A stretch of 21,062 nt of DNA from Candolleomyces eurysporus (GCA_027579435.1 JANBPK010001353.1:1-21062); one strand, 5' to 3'. Shown: positions 9,216-19,904, counted from the stretch's first letter. Numbers and translations are program-made. Notes: generated from the letters alone by a model not told the origin.

Positions 9216-9321
9216 AATCAGACGTACCAGCATTGACCAGAGGACTACCAGAAACGGTCACGACTTGAATCAACATCAAGGCAAGGGCGGCGAAGGAGAT
9301 TGAAGCGAGCCTGCTGAGCAT
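9020..9321 (-). CDS. Possible small secreted peptide, two exons
   Basis: The ATG at 9321 starts MLSRLASISFAALALMLI, a typical signal-peptide core: an Arg, a hydrophobic stretch of about 17 residues, then SGSPLVNA as a possible cleavage region. Exon 1 (9321-9228) ends at GTACGT. A 3' site CTCCAG before 9090 gives exon 2 (9090-9020) in phase, for 54 residues ending in SDHGSAY. The intron (137 nt) is longer than the others here. A TATAAAAA lies 64-71 bases upstream of the ATG. Exon 2 lies within repeat segment Z; copy A lacks exon 1 altogether. It could be a real effector-like or pheromone-like peptide, or the fossil start of a longer lost gene. Confidence 0.35.
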
Positions 9322-9384
9322 GGTGGTTATGCGTCTGGATAATTTCTGAGTGCGTTCTGGAGAGGAATCAAGGTTATGGTAGCC

Positions 9385-9392
9385 TTTTTATA
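9385..9392 (-). promoter_or_regulatory. TATA box for the putative secreted peptide
   Basis: On the minus strand this reads TATAAAAA, 64-71 bases upstream of the ATG at 9321, a normal spacing for a fungal promoter with a short leader. Confidence 0.4.
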
Positions 9393-9399
9393 CCATGGC

Positions 9400-10034
9400 C
9401 ATCCACAGCACTAATATGGAGAGCACGCGGGACACTGCAAGAAACTTGATGGATTTCTCGCTTCTTCCAGAGCATCATTTGTTTGTTTTGATTCGTAGCA
9501 AAAGAAGGGCGATACAAAGCCTCCCATATCCTCTTTAATTGGCTTCTACCGGTCACAATGCCAACTCGTGTACGCTGAAGCGAGATAGTTTTCAAACTCG
9601 GTTCCGTTATTCAAGCTCATCGAATGCAAAATATCACAGATTGTTAAAGAAGTCTTGCTTCTGTCGCCGACTCGTTACAGCACCCATGTGGAGCTTCCAC
9701 CTACGCTTGCTGATGAATGTGCATGTCAGCTTGTATTCAATTGGTTGACGAGCGCTGAGAATCTGCGATACTGATCTATGAGAAGTCTGTCTACTACGCA
9801 ACCTCATTGTTTCAGTGCATCAACTTCGCAGTCATTGGTACATCACCCGAGATGGGGAGGTGTGTATTTGCTCGGTTCACAGGAGATAGTGACAAGTACT
9901 AATCAAAACAGATTACGGTATGAATATGTTACAGAGATAGTGATACAACGAGAGAAAGAGGATAAAGGCATGGTAGCGAGAGTCGCAGTCATGAGAATCC
10001 GAAAAGCGTTGAATTAACACCAGGGAGAATTGTC
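9400..10034. other. Intergenic region, no gene seen
   Basis: This spacer between the putative secreted peptide and the 3' end of the kinase gene contains only short frames without recognisable features. Confidence 0.5.
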
Positions 10035-12639
10035 TCAGCGACGGCGGTTATCACGACGGCCCCGTTGAAAGCGCGGCTTTGCTCGATTACCATCATGTCG
10101 CCGATGAGGCGCGGTGGGCGCTGGCGTCGCCCATCTACCAGAGGCCGAGGAAGCTTGAGATGTCGCTCGCCTGTAGCATAAGTTTGGCACTGGGAGCCTG
10201 AGAGGCACTCCACGTCCTCCGCAGCCCTCTCGAGGGCCCAATGGGTTGTCTGGCTGTGTGTTGACAGCGGGCGCATCAGCTTCTGGAATCTCGCCAGCCC
10301 CGCGTGAGTCCTCTTCTTGTGAGTTCAGTGGGTTTGGAGATGGCGCGGCTGGGGTCAGCATAGCCCTTGCCAACGTTTCAATCATATTTCGCTTTGTCGA
10401 CGATGCAGCGACTGTAGGGATTGCCCACGTGGACTCTGAGATGCCGACTGGCAGCTTGAACTTGGAAATCGCCTCCTCTAGAGTGTTCCTCGAGGGCAAC
10501 GCAGCGCCTTCTGCCCCAGGTAAGGCCTTGTCATCTCCTACAAGCCTCGTGCGCTTGACTTCCTCCCTCCCGTCGTCGTCATCTGTTAGTCGTTTGCGTT
10601 TGGTGAACCGGGGCTGCGTGGATTGGCACTTGTTTACCACCTTGCAGCGTTGTTCGCAGGAAGGATTGTTGACGATGAAAGTTGGCTCGAATGGCTTCAG
10701 CTTAAGTTTGGCAGCCTTGGACCAAGCCTTCTGGTCTTCTGTGATGCCACTGAAGAAAGTATGCGCAGCTTCATAGATCTCGTTCTTGGTTGGAGAGCCC
10801 GACTCCAACTCCTTCAGCCGAGTCCTGAATTCTTCGGCTTTACTGGCCAAGGGTCGAAGGTCTTCATGAAGGCACTCCAAAAAATCGACATCCAGCTCGA
10901 CTTGCAGCGCTTTCTTGACGTCTTTATTCAGCTCGAAGGGGGCGTTGGCCTTCTTCTTGGGTGTCCCAGTCTCAACCCGTGTAGAAAGGATGAAGACGGC
11001 GGTCCACCAGATAGCTTCTACATCGCCCATGAACTTTTTGATCTGCTCGTCGTTCTCGTCGCTCTCGGCGGGTTGAAATTTCTGCGCGTCCCTGAAGGTT
11101 CCGAGCAAAAGGTTCCATTTTCCAGTGGCCTCGTTCTCGATCCCCATGATGTTGTTGATGCTGATATCACCATGCGCCCATCCCGCACAGAAAAGGACGT
11201 GAAGAACTGTTGAAAGTGCCATCAGCCAGGTACGTAGCCTCAAAAAAGGAAATAAACTCACCATAGGCGCCACGGTTAAGGACGTTCATGGCTTCACCAA
11301 CATCGGGGAGACGGTCGACACGGATGCCCTCCTTTTGGTAGCAAACAAGATTACGTGGCTCATAAGACACATCTGAGTTTGCCGTCTGGAATTTCTCTGG
11401 CTCACCAGCGGACGTCTGCTGGCTTCGCACCAAGAGACTCGTCCACTTGTCTCCTCCGAGGAGCGACNCTGNCCCCGCAGNTCTTGNCTTCACCAGNGTC
11501 TCTTCAGGCTCCGCAGGAGCGANTCGTAGATCCTCCANAAATTCGATAGACTTCCAGTCGTCTTGCTTTAGAAAGGCCTCAACGTCCGCAAGAACCTCCT
11601 GTTCAATCTGACTCTCCGTGGGGCTGCTTGCGCCAATCCATGTATCTTTCAAGATGATCGGAATTGCAATGCGCGGTGGGACTGCCGTCGGTAAAACAAT
11701 CTCGATGGCCTTAAAAGCACGAGTGCGCCTGGGCGAAGCATCGGTGGCCATTTCCTCCTCTTGGCTGAGAATGGACACCACTAGGTATGGTTTCTCGCCC
11801 AGACGATAGACAAATCCGGTATCGGGCATGAAGGTAACTCGGTGGTCAAGCCCCAGCTCACGCTCGGTAGAAAACATGAGGGAAACCAAGAGGGTGACCA
11901 AATTAAATGGATCCTGAAACGAGCAGTGAGAAATCGCAGAGTAATAAGGAATTATATTCGTACCTTCATATAGTCGAATGGCTCAGATTTGATAGAGCGC
12001 GAATGAGAGAAGTACCATAGGGTCATATGGGAGTCTTCAACGGTAATCTAGTAAAACTGATGAGTACCAGGCCCCGGATAAATCTGTAGGAAGACACGAC
12101 TTACAGCGTATACAAAGTTGCGGCGGAAGTCTTTCTGCATGATGCGGTTCGCAACAGCGCGTATGTCCTGATAGAACAAGCAATCGGTGGACCGTTCGGT
12201 GAAGCCGAGACACCAGACTTACATCGTTGACCTTGCCGTTGCGAGTGCGGCTCAGTGCTACGGGCACCATAATATCCGTGGCTCTCAGGCCGCCGTTCAG
12301 CTTCTTGGTTAAAGCACCATTGGACCTAACTTTGTCCAGGTCGTTCACAGGACTGATGGCCACGCGGAGAGAGATACCATTGTAAACGTGATCGGCAAAT
12401 TTCAACCCTGCCACCGCGTCGCTGACTGCCTTGAGCTCTCCCCATCCGAATGCTGCTCCAACTTTTATCTTTGAGGGTGCCTTGGTGAAGAGCATTTCAG
12501 GTTTTTGCACCTTTGCTCGCCTGTTCTCCCGAACCTCGGTCTGCACAAGTTCGAGCGCTTTCTCCTGGGATCGACGAGAAGGCTTCCAAGAGAAACACTT
12601 TCTCAGAAAGAGTTCTATCGTGTATGAAATGCTGTCCAT
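10035..12639 (-). CDS. FunK1-like fungal protein kinase, probably catalytically impaired
   Basis: FunK1 proteins are a kinase-like family expanded in multicellular basidiomycetes; their substrates are unknown. Exons: 12639-12223, 12167-12105, 12047-11964, 11913-11262, 11206-10035. All junctions are GT..AG with introns of 50-57 nt, and phases agree, giving 795 residues. The start is the ATG at 12639 (MDSISY); a longer reading needs TTG. Visible family marks are HMTLWYFSHSRSIKSEPFDY in the N-terminal half, the HRD-equivalent AHGDISINNI (His417, Asp419, Asn424), and GDVEAIWW, matching the conserved HDLES.WW region. Where family members carry a metal-binding Asp in SDLEYAK, this one reads LLLGTFRDAQKF (438-449). 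The TGTPxFM segment also seems missing. The tail of about 300 residues is hydrophilic, has KRKRLTDDDD and ends in Arg-rich sequence, suggesting nuclear location. Ns at 11467-11538 blur about ten residues in frame. Confidence 0.85.
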
Positions 12640-12969
12640 AGTGATCACAATCGTTGGATGTTGGTCGTGTGATGGTTTGTATTGTGTGTAGGTGCTAAAC
12701 AATAAAAGGTAGACTCGGGATGTGGCCAAATGGTTCAGAGAGGGCGTAGAGACTTACTGTGGTAGTTGTGGTTGAAAGTCAAGGGTGTTTCCTAATCGTG
12801 TGTTGGTCATTCGTGCACATTAACCTCCTATACAACGTGACCGCGTTCATTATCCCCGGTCGTCACTCAATGACCACAATGGGTAATGTTGGGACCAGCT
12901 ACACTTCCTATTGTGTCGATCAATAATATTAAGCACGGAGCCTCGGCGGCGGAAGCTGGAATCAATTTC
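12640..12969. promoter_or_regulatory. Upstream region of the FunK1-like gene
   Basis: The stretch just 5' of the ATG at 12639 (about 12640-12700) reads on the minus strand as a CA-rich leader with CATCACACGACCAAC-like sequence, typical of a fungal 5' untranslated region. No clear TATA box and no other gene were seen. Confidence 0.3.
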
Positions 12970-13482
12970 TTACCACAGATGTTCCCGGCGGTATGGACAG
13001 CCGGTCGGCCAGCATCCAGTGAAGACAAGCATCGGTCGAGCACAATGGGATTCGGCGCCAAGCCCAGGAAAATATGTTGGCTCTCCAACCGAACCTACCC
13101 TTTCGAAAGATTCGGTGAAAGTAGGGCAAAGGAGAGAAACACCATTCAGAATGAGCGACCCCACTGCCACATACCGGAAGGTGTTGAATAGGTTACGAGG
13201 GCACACGTCAGAGATATTGGAGCGGCTCATGCATACATGAGGCCCAAGGAAGTCTCCAGGCAATATTCGCGAAGCAGGTCGAAGACTCAAGGACACGCCC
13301 TGGAAAGTGACAACTAGATGGGGATTGGTCTCGTTCCTAGCTCTGAACGTGGCTTTCTTCCATAAACTTGACAGCAGACCAAGGAGTGTCGCGTCGTCGG
13401 CCGCAAGAATGGCAACAAGCGTGCCGTGAAGACAGATTGAATACAAGATGATCCCAAGGGCTGTGCGAGACGACACTTCCAC
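12970..13482 (-). CDS. Weak hypothetical membrane protein, incomplete model
   Basis: The open frame has two likely membrane segments, TALGIILYSICLHGTLVAIL and FRYVAVGSLILNGVSLL, separated by a basic loop, with VVTFQGVSLSLRP between them. It lacks an ATG at its left boundary (it starts at GTG), so the true start is upstream, perhaps from the in-frame ATG at about 13523. That link has two stops and a possible intron of only about 27-32 bases, which is too short. Near the 3' end a better reading, MLADRLSIPPGTSVV, lies in a neighbouring frame after VFTG, suggesting a one-base loss. A GTAAGA 5' splice site follows at about 12970. No family recognised; possibly a decayed gene. Confidence 0.35.
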   Translation of the reverse strand: MEVSSRTALGIILYSICLHGTLVAILAADDATLLGLLSSLWKKATFRARNETNPHLVVTFQGVSLSLRPASRILPGDFLGPHVCMSRSNISDVCPRNLFNTFRYVAVGSLILNGVSLLCPTFTESFERVGSVGEPTYFPGLGAESHCARPMLVFTGCWPTGCPYRREHLW

Positions 13483-13519
13483 AACCTATAAGAACTAACG
13501 CTGGGTGTACACCTCACCT

Positions 13520-16323
13520 TCCATGTCCTGGTAAGGCTATCAGAGTCTCTCAGAAGAAGAAGGAACTTGGCTCTTTTAGGTATGACCCTGACGGGACGGA
13601 GTTGAGCATGTTATCCATTGGCAGGGCGCAGGCGGAACCAAAGGTTTTCGGTAGGAATGTGACGCGTCGTCAGAGGCTGAGCCTAGGTGATATCGTCCAC
13701 GTTCTTCCCTATATTAGCCCTTAGACCTCGTTAGATGTCTGTCTCCGGGTACCTGTGGACGCTGCATAGAGACGCGAGACTCCCATCTGGGTTGAAGAAG
13801 TTGATTTAATGCGCCATAAAGCGGATCCTAGGTTCAAAATTGTGGATTTGTGCTGCCCGCAAGGCGAGCTCGAGATAGAGAACTTTGAGGACGCTGGAGC
13901 CATAGGTGACGCTCTCGTGCAGCTGGTCGAGGCGAGCTCAAGGGCGGCAAGGCACATGACGGGAATAGCAGGACATAGTACCGGGCTACCGTCAGCGACG
14001 GCAAGAATCCGACTATTTGATCGAGAACTTTGACAAATACTAGGCAACCGCACCATGATTGATTGGCGGTGCCAGAGTCTTCCGACTCATTTTTTATTAT
14101 TTTGAGATGGAGTGGCTCAGCGCTCAGAATGGCCATATCGCAGAAAAGGCACATAAGCTAAATGCAAAGCGTAATTATAATGGGCGCGATAAAGAGGCCT
14201 CTGTCAATGAAAGAGTGTGTCGCGGGTCGGTCACAACGGAGAGCACGGCAGATCTTGCCTTTTTCACCTACCCAAAATTCAATGGATCGGATGTGGCATA
14301 CGAGGCGAATTGTAACAGGTTGGTTCTGTTATGTGTCCAGAGTAACGATGGACAGACAAAGAAATCTGGAAACATAAAAACCGACCTGCCACACTTCCCC
14401 ACCCCACACTTCCTCGAAACGTCGAATTTGGGGTGTATGCGAGTGCTTTGAGTACCCTCGGCAACCCTCGCCAATTTCCGGGGCTTCTCCCTGGCCAACC
14501 GCTTCTATTTTCTAAAGTCGGAACTTCAGTAATTGGCAATATCATCCTCGCCATCTATTTTCTGCATTGCGGTCGGCGCAAAAAACAGCGATGGGTATTG
14601 GTGCTTCGTAAAGATGGAGGGCATTGAGTTGCCGTTAGCTAGAGCTTCGGCAAGAGAGGCGCCAGGATCGGACCCGAACGACACGAGGACTGTGAATGTA
14701 GGTTTGAGGTCTGAGCAGGCTGGCGGAGCCGGAGCGCTCTGTTGCAGATCCATAGGCCTTGCTAGCATGTTATCTGCATTGGGGATGAATTTAAGCAGGA
14801 GTTTGGGCGCAACGGACCACAAGGGGAATCAAAGCGGTGAGGCGTCTGAATCGGTGACTGAGCCTGAGTGCAGCGGGCAAATGCGTCGTCAATCGAACTT
14901 CAGGTCCGTCACAAAACAAGGAGCCTTAGAGGAGGGTACAACGCATAGAGCACTGGTTGAGGAAGAGGCTGCGAGTGGCAGAGCCGCTCACAGTTGGTCA
15001 GAAATCCCAAAGTCGATGTTTATTCGAGAGGCCTTTGACACCTTGAACTTGCCACTGGCAAGCTGACTTTGGTGAAGACGAAATTATTTTTGACTTTGTA
15101 CAGACAGAAATTTAAAGCAGAGTTAGCGTGAAATGCAAAAACTACTGGGAGCAGTATGCTGGTCAGCATAGAAATGCTCGAGTCGATGGACGACAAAGAA
15201 GGAAATGGAAAAGAAACCGGATTCACGCTGCAAAGTGTACTGTTACAGCATAGGAGCGCACCATGTTATGGCTATGTGAATCACCCTTTTGATGCAAGAA
15301 ACCGGGGGAAAGAATGGGAAGTGAGAATTAGCATTGAAGACTCCAGTTGGGAGCCAGTCAGTCGTTCGCCGCATGCCAAATCAGCGAAAAAGGTGACTTG
15401 ATCTCTGTGTTCAAGTGCAAGAGAAGGGCTGCTCAGCACAAACGATGAAGCAGATATTGGTCGTAGATATATATTTTCAGCGGAGGGAGGGATATCAAAG
15501 AAATACATCTGGCGATGCATAGGAGCATTCGGGAAAGACGAATGGGAACGGGAAAAACATGAAAGGGACGAAGAACTCACCCACTATCGAGCCAAGCCCG
15601 CGCGTTTAGATGCTAATTCAAGTCTCATTCCCCGAGAAACTCTTGTCACGAGACTTTCTAAGGCAGGTAAGGTCCCAGCATGCTCAAGGCAGACGACCGG
15701 CTAACAACTGTGGCATCGTGAGGAGATGCGCGACTCGTAAGCGGCTTGCCCAGATCCTAGATGACGGCGCCTCTGTTTGACGGCCACGGAATAAGGGGGG
15801 ATTGAGTCCATGAATCCACCAAGTGAGCATGGAAAGCTTCTGAGGCCCACGAGACTTGCCCATAGGAGAATGAAAAGCTTTTTATGGACTGTCAGAGGCG
15901 AAGAACAATATCAGAAACAGTAAACTGCACAGATTCGACGCCTGCATTGACACTCACCGTAACAAACCAGCGTAGCAGACTCCACCTCCAGTTCCAGCTC
16001 ATGGAACCACATGCGAAGCTCGTCGCCGCAATACACATCCTATTGCTTTCTTACTTCAATTTTCCCGCAGATATTGTGGATTTCTTTTGATGTTTGACAC
16101 ATTGGTTAACTGGTCGGGGGTCCACCCGGACGACGCGTCAAGAGAGTACAAAGTTGCCATTTTCGTACGCAAATACGGGGGGCCCTTCTTTAGAAATCCG
16201 AAAACGAGAGCACAGGAAGTATAGACGAAGAAAACATCTGCATTTGCTCAAGGTACGCGGGCTGCATTCTAGCTGGCGTGGGGGTAATAGGATTCTTGAG
16301 GGGTGGCCCCAAGGGTCAACCGG
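13520..16323. other. Long gene-poor stretch, no supported gene
   Basis: Frames of up to 177 codons occur (for example 14533-15066 on the plus strand) but start at non-ATG codons, show no domain, signal or membrane pattern I recognise, and lack paired splice sites. I saw no similarity to the X/Y/Z repeats and no tRNA-like sequence. It may hold regulatory DNA, a non-coding transcript or old element remains. Confidence 0.45.
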
Positions 16324-16777
16324 TCACGATTTGCCCTCCAATTCGCTCTTCACTATAGATGAGGCATCCAATTCAGAGACCATAGAACACGAAATACATA
16401 AAAAAACACAACATACACTTCTCCAAGTCCTTCTTATCCCACTCACTCAAAACAACCTCATCTTCCTCCTTGGGCAACTTCCTCCCATAAAACACATCCG
16501 TCCACGAAAGCTTCACCTCCGGCAATACCCTCCCATCGCTCTTGTCCTCTCCCTCAGTCTGTGTCGGTCTCGCGAGCTTCTTTAACCGCTCAATCTCGTC
16601 CCACGAAACCGGTTTGTCCGTATTTCGTAGTTGGTCCCGAACCTGTTGGAGGATGGATATGCGGGTTTCCAGACGCGTCCTTTCTTCCTCGCTAGACTTC
16701 TTCTGGTTGCTTATGTGGATGGAGAGCGAGGTAACGGCGATGGCATAGAGGGCATGGGGGAGGTAAGGAGAAACCAT
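16324..16777 (-). CDS. Small membrane-anchored coiled-coil protein, 129 residues
   Basis: Two exons, 16777-16417 and 16352-16324, joined across a 64-nt intron (GTATGT..CTATAG) that keeps phase and turns a ragged end into DLEKLKSELEGKS-stop. The start is the ATG at 16777 in good context; a longer frame to 16903 has an unremarkable leader. Residues about 7-22 (PHALYAIAVTSLSIHI) form one hydrophobic segment. A charged stretch rich in Glu, Arg and Lys follows (EEERTRLETRISILQQVRDQLR), likely a coiled coil, then LSWTDVFYGRK and an acidic end. It resembles short conserved hypothetical proteins of basidiomycetes, but I know no function. A mitochondrial or other organelle membrane is possible and untested. 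Confidence 0.65.
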
Positions 16778-17230
16778 TGAATTTGCTTCGACAGCGGACC
16801 GGACCGCAATCATCGACAATCGTGAGAGCCGCAACTGCCACCATCTATTCGCGTATGCCCAAGTACGCTCGATCAAAAGCATTGAGAAAAAGCAACAGCG
16901 CATGGCTCGAGAAATCCACGATATAGGATACGAAGGTATATAGAAACATGGTGTTTATTATACATGCAACGAGTGAATGTGCTTGGTACGATGTTGAGTA
17001 CGGATGCGATGCGAATCATGCGATACGAAAGCTGTTGAGAGTGCAGATGATAATGCGACCAGAAATGCGAAGAATGAGAATGAAAGTACACACACAATCA
17101 TTAGGACATAGAAAAAAGGCAGCGAGATGCAACAGTTATATCTGATAGCGGGTACTCAGCCAGAAAGCAACAATGCACAGCTCCTTCGAACTATACGATG
17201 TTGACTTACCCCCCCTTGGCATCCCGTCGT
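16778..17230. other. Spacer between two minus-strand genes
   Basis: It should contain the 3' end of the upstream HMG-box-like gene and the promoter of the small membrane protein. No further gene or clear control element was seen. Confidence 0.4.
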
Positions 17231-18496
17231 TCATGGTGTCCGCCTTCTCTTGGGGAAATTTACCCCAGCTTCGGCATTCTCGTCTACGCTTCGCTCTCTC
17301 TTCGTGCCCCTCCCTGCAGCGTTGACATCCTCGTCTGCCTTCGCCTTGTTCTGGGGAGGACGATAATTATCCGGTTTCGGGGGAGGCACCCCGTTGACTG
17401 CCACGTAGACGGCCTCTATCTTCTTCTGCATTGGCGGGGAGAGGAGAGGAAGTATAGGATACCTCACGGGGTGCATTGCTGAGACTCGACGAGAAGCTAC
17501 CGTCCATTCATCCTTGCAATACTGGTTCAACCTCTCCCAGGCATTGGAAGCACGCTTCGAGGGATGCACCTCTGAATCGACTGTCATGTCCTTGAGCCCC
17601 GGATGTGAAGCTTCGTACTTGGTAAACCATGCCTTGAACAGCATAAAATCATTGGCTGACTTCTTGAGGTAGAGATAGGGTACCGTCACGCGGAGGAAAG
17701 TCTCGGGGTCGTCGTCGGCCAACTTCATGAAATCGTTCTCTTTATATTCCCGAAAGGTGACTCGGTCCCGTGCTTGCTGTGGTGTCTCCGGAGCATAGAG
17801 CGTTGGATACTGTCCCATTGCGGCGATATTAGGGAAGCTTTCTAAATCGAGTGAGAGTGCGGGGAGAGGGGCAGGATCGGAACTTCGAGCTGGGGATACA
17901 AGAAGGGGAGAGACATTCGTACTCTCAGACAGGTAAGTTATTTGGGCGGAGGGAGTGGCACTTTCAGATGAAGATGCTGATCCCATGAGTTCATCACTCG
18001 GCAGCCGGTTTGAGGAAGTGCCATCGTCGTCACGTTGGGGTAAAATCCAGTTGTGCATCTGTCCGGCAGGTATGCCACGGGCCTTTGATGGTTTGGAAGT
18101 CTGAGCTTTGCGGCGTGCTTTCTTTGGGGGATTGTTTTCTGAAGTGTTTTTGGAACGATTTGGTTTGGTAACCGTCTGAGTCAGAGTCTGAGGGCTCGCG
18201 AGAGGTTGCTCCTCCCCAACGAGTAGACGAAACCCCGATGAACCAACATTGGTTTTGTCGGTTGTCGTGCACGCTTCGGTTTGAGTCTTTGAAGCCGATG
18301 TCACCGGTTTGACCTGGTCGTCCACTGAAGCATCGGCCACTTCACGTTCTTGAGATGTGCTGGCAGTTGTCTCTTCAGTTTGAGCGTGTATGACTGGCTC
18401 CACTTTCAGGACCTGGTTACCATCTGCGTCTTCATCAAAGGCTGGAGAGTCGGAAATCTCTGACTTGAGATCGTGGATGTCGTCAGTTTGTTGCAT
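17231..18496 (-). CDS. Nuclear protein with a divergent HMG-box-like segment
   Basis: A single exon of 421 residues starting at ATG 18496. Residues 1-220 are low-complexity, rich in Ser, Thr, Glu and Pro, with a basic patch PPKKARRKAQTSKPSKAR (123-140). Residues about 278-347 read KKSANDFMLFKAWF...KRASNAWERLNQYCKDEW...HPVRYP. This order resembles the fungal HMG box: the NAFMLFR-type helix 1, a Trp-containing helix 2, K..W in helix 3 and H...YP at the end. The tail ends in PKRRRTP, a plausible nuclear signal. HMG-box proteins bind and bend DNA, so a transcription-factor or chromatin role is inferred. The match is by eye and the box carries an unusual acidic insertion between helices 1 and 2. 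Exons further upstream cannot be excluded. Confidence 0.6.
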   Translation of the reverse strand: MQQTDDIHDLKSEISDSPAFDEDADGNQVLKVEPVIHAQTEETTASTSQEREVADASVDDQVKPVTSASKTQTEACTTTDKTNVGSSGFRLLVGEEQPLASPQTLTQTVTKPNRSKNTSENNPPKKARRKAQTSKPSKARGIPAGQMHNWILPQRDDDGTSSNRLPSDELMGSASSSESATPSAQITYLSESTNVSPLLVSPARSSDPAPLPALSLDLESFPNIAAMGQYPTLYAPETPQQARDRVTFREYKENDFMKLADDDPETFLRVTVPYLYLKKSANDFMLFKAWFTKYEASHPGLKDMTVDSEVHPSKRASNAWERLNQYCKDEWTVASRRVSAMHPVRYPILPLLSPPMQKKIEAVYVAVNGVPPPKPDNYRPPQNKAKADEDVNAAGRGTKRERSVDENAEAGVNFPKRRRTP

Positions 18497-19821
18497 GTGA
18501 TGAGGGATAGTCTGAGAGCGCCTCCAGATATCGTATCCACCTGTATCCTGCTGTCGGTGTACCGGGAATGCACGTTAGTGGTCACCAGCTCGGTAAAGGT
18601 ATAGAAAAGTGTATCTTGCCTGCGTTCAAGGACAATTCTATTGAATGTTAAGGGGCCCTGACTCGAAATTACTGTGCCAAAATCAGTGGCTTAGGCTGCA
18701 ACTGCGAGTTAGGCTCATCGCAAGGCAACAGAAAAGAGAGAACATACAAAGTCCTTAGGATCCGCTCGAGTGTCGTTTCCGTCGTTCGTTGAGGCGTCGA
18801 GACTGCCCGGGTTCAAAAACCGGAGGGAAGGGGTCGTGGGATCCTCCAATGACGCATTCGAGGCTGAAAGGGGGTGGTTGGGAATGGGAGAGCTTTGACC
18901 ACCAAAACCGGCTCAAGAACTCCCAGTCGAGCACGTGATCGTGACGGGGCGGATGCCTTTTCTGGCACACAATGACATTGAGGGCCACTGCAGGACGACA
19001 TGGTAACGGCCTGAGTGTGGTGGGCTATATTCGAACTGGGGTGCGGATAGATTGTCGAGAACTACTTCACAATTGATCGCAAAGCAGTAACTCATGGAGC
19101 TCGAAACCCTCAGCTTACCAAGTGAAGGATCAGCAGGTTACTTGCTATATATACTCAAGCGCAACTTTCCAACAGTCTCAGATTTACCCAATGAATGGAC
19201 ACCTTCATGCAGACGGAATCGTGAAATCAGACATCTGGAACCCGGAGCCTCCTGCGAGTCGCGAGGTAAAGTGATTACGTATACACATTCTCACTAATCA
19301 ACAAAAATCGCGTTCTCAGCCCCTCCGTCATCCCCAGAAAACCTTGACACTGAGCTAGAACTGTAGAGAAATGGATACTTCTCTATTTTCTTGAAGATCA
19401 TCATGGATGAAGTCGAGGTGTGCAGCATAGCAAAACAATCCCTCTTCACGTTAGTATTGCAGGAAAACCCATTTCAAAGCCACCCACGTTCCCCGAAATC
19501 ACGAACTCTCTGCCTCGGAATCTACTTCTTGGATCCAACACTCGAATCTCAAAGAAAAGGAAACGGTCCACAGTCTGGGGACTTCAACTCTATCGCCGCA
19601 ATGAAGCTGTTCCTCGGGCACTTCGAATGCTACTAGCTAACATACAATCTAGTTCTCTGGCTTCTCTCTGCTCGTACTTTTGTTCCCCTTACCCGACCCC
19701 GTCCATCAACCCCCCTCGATCGATCTGTTGCTTCAAATTTTCTGCTCGTATACGATGCTTCAAACCGACTATACCTGGCAACGTCTTTGTGACAAAGCAC
19801 TCTGATTTCGACTCTTTGGGG
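18497..19821. other. Intergenic region between divergent genes, no gene seen
   Basis: This separates the minus-strand HMG-box-like gene from the plus-strand NmrA-like gene and should hold both promoters. The short frames on either strand (for example minus 18755-18988, which starts at GTG) have no recognisable features. Confidence 0.45.
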
Positions 19822-19828
19822 TATAAAA
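19822..19828 (+). promoter_or_regulatory. TATA box of the NmrA-like gene
   Basis: TATAAAA lies 77-83 bases upstream of the ATG at 19905. It is followed by a pyrimidine-rich leader, a normal core promoter layout for a fungal gene. Confidence 0.55.
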
Positions 19829-19904
19829 CGACCCGGAAACCTGGGCTACCAACGCAACTCTTGTTCGTTCTCGCCTTTAAATCCCACCTTTCTAAGGAGA
19901 ATCC

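Noticed and set aside
12640..12729. 30-residue N-terminal extension of the FunK1-like protein
   Set aside because: It depends on a TTG start and reads like a CA-rich 5' leader; the ATG at 12639 gives exact exon phases.
14533..15066. 177-codon plus-strand open frame
   Set aside because: It starts at TTG, not ATG; the translation shows no domain, signal or membrane pattern, and there is no promoter or splice support.
16778..16903. Longer N-terminus for the 129-residue membrane protein
   Set aside because: The extension has no conserved look, and the ATG at 16777 is followed at once by the hydrophobic anchor.
18815..18835. GGGTTCAAAAACC-like sequence resembling a tRNA T-arm
   Set aside because: The stem does not pair over five bases, and no acceptor, D-arm or anticodon arm is found upstream.
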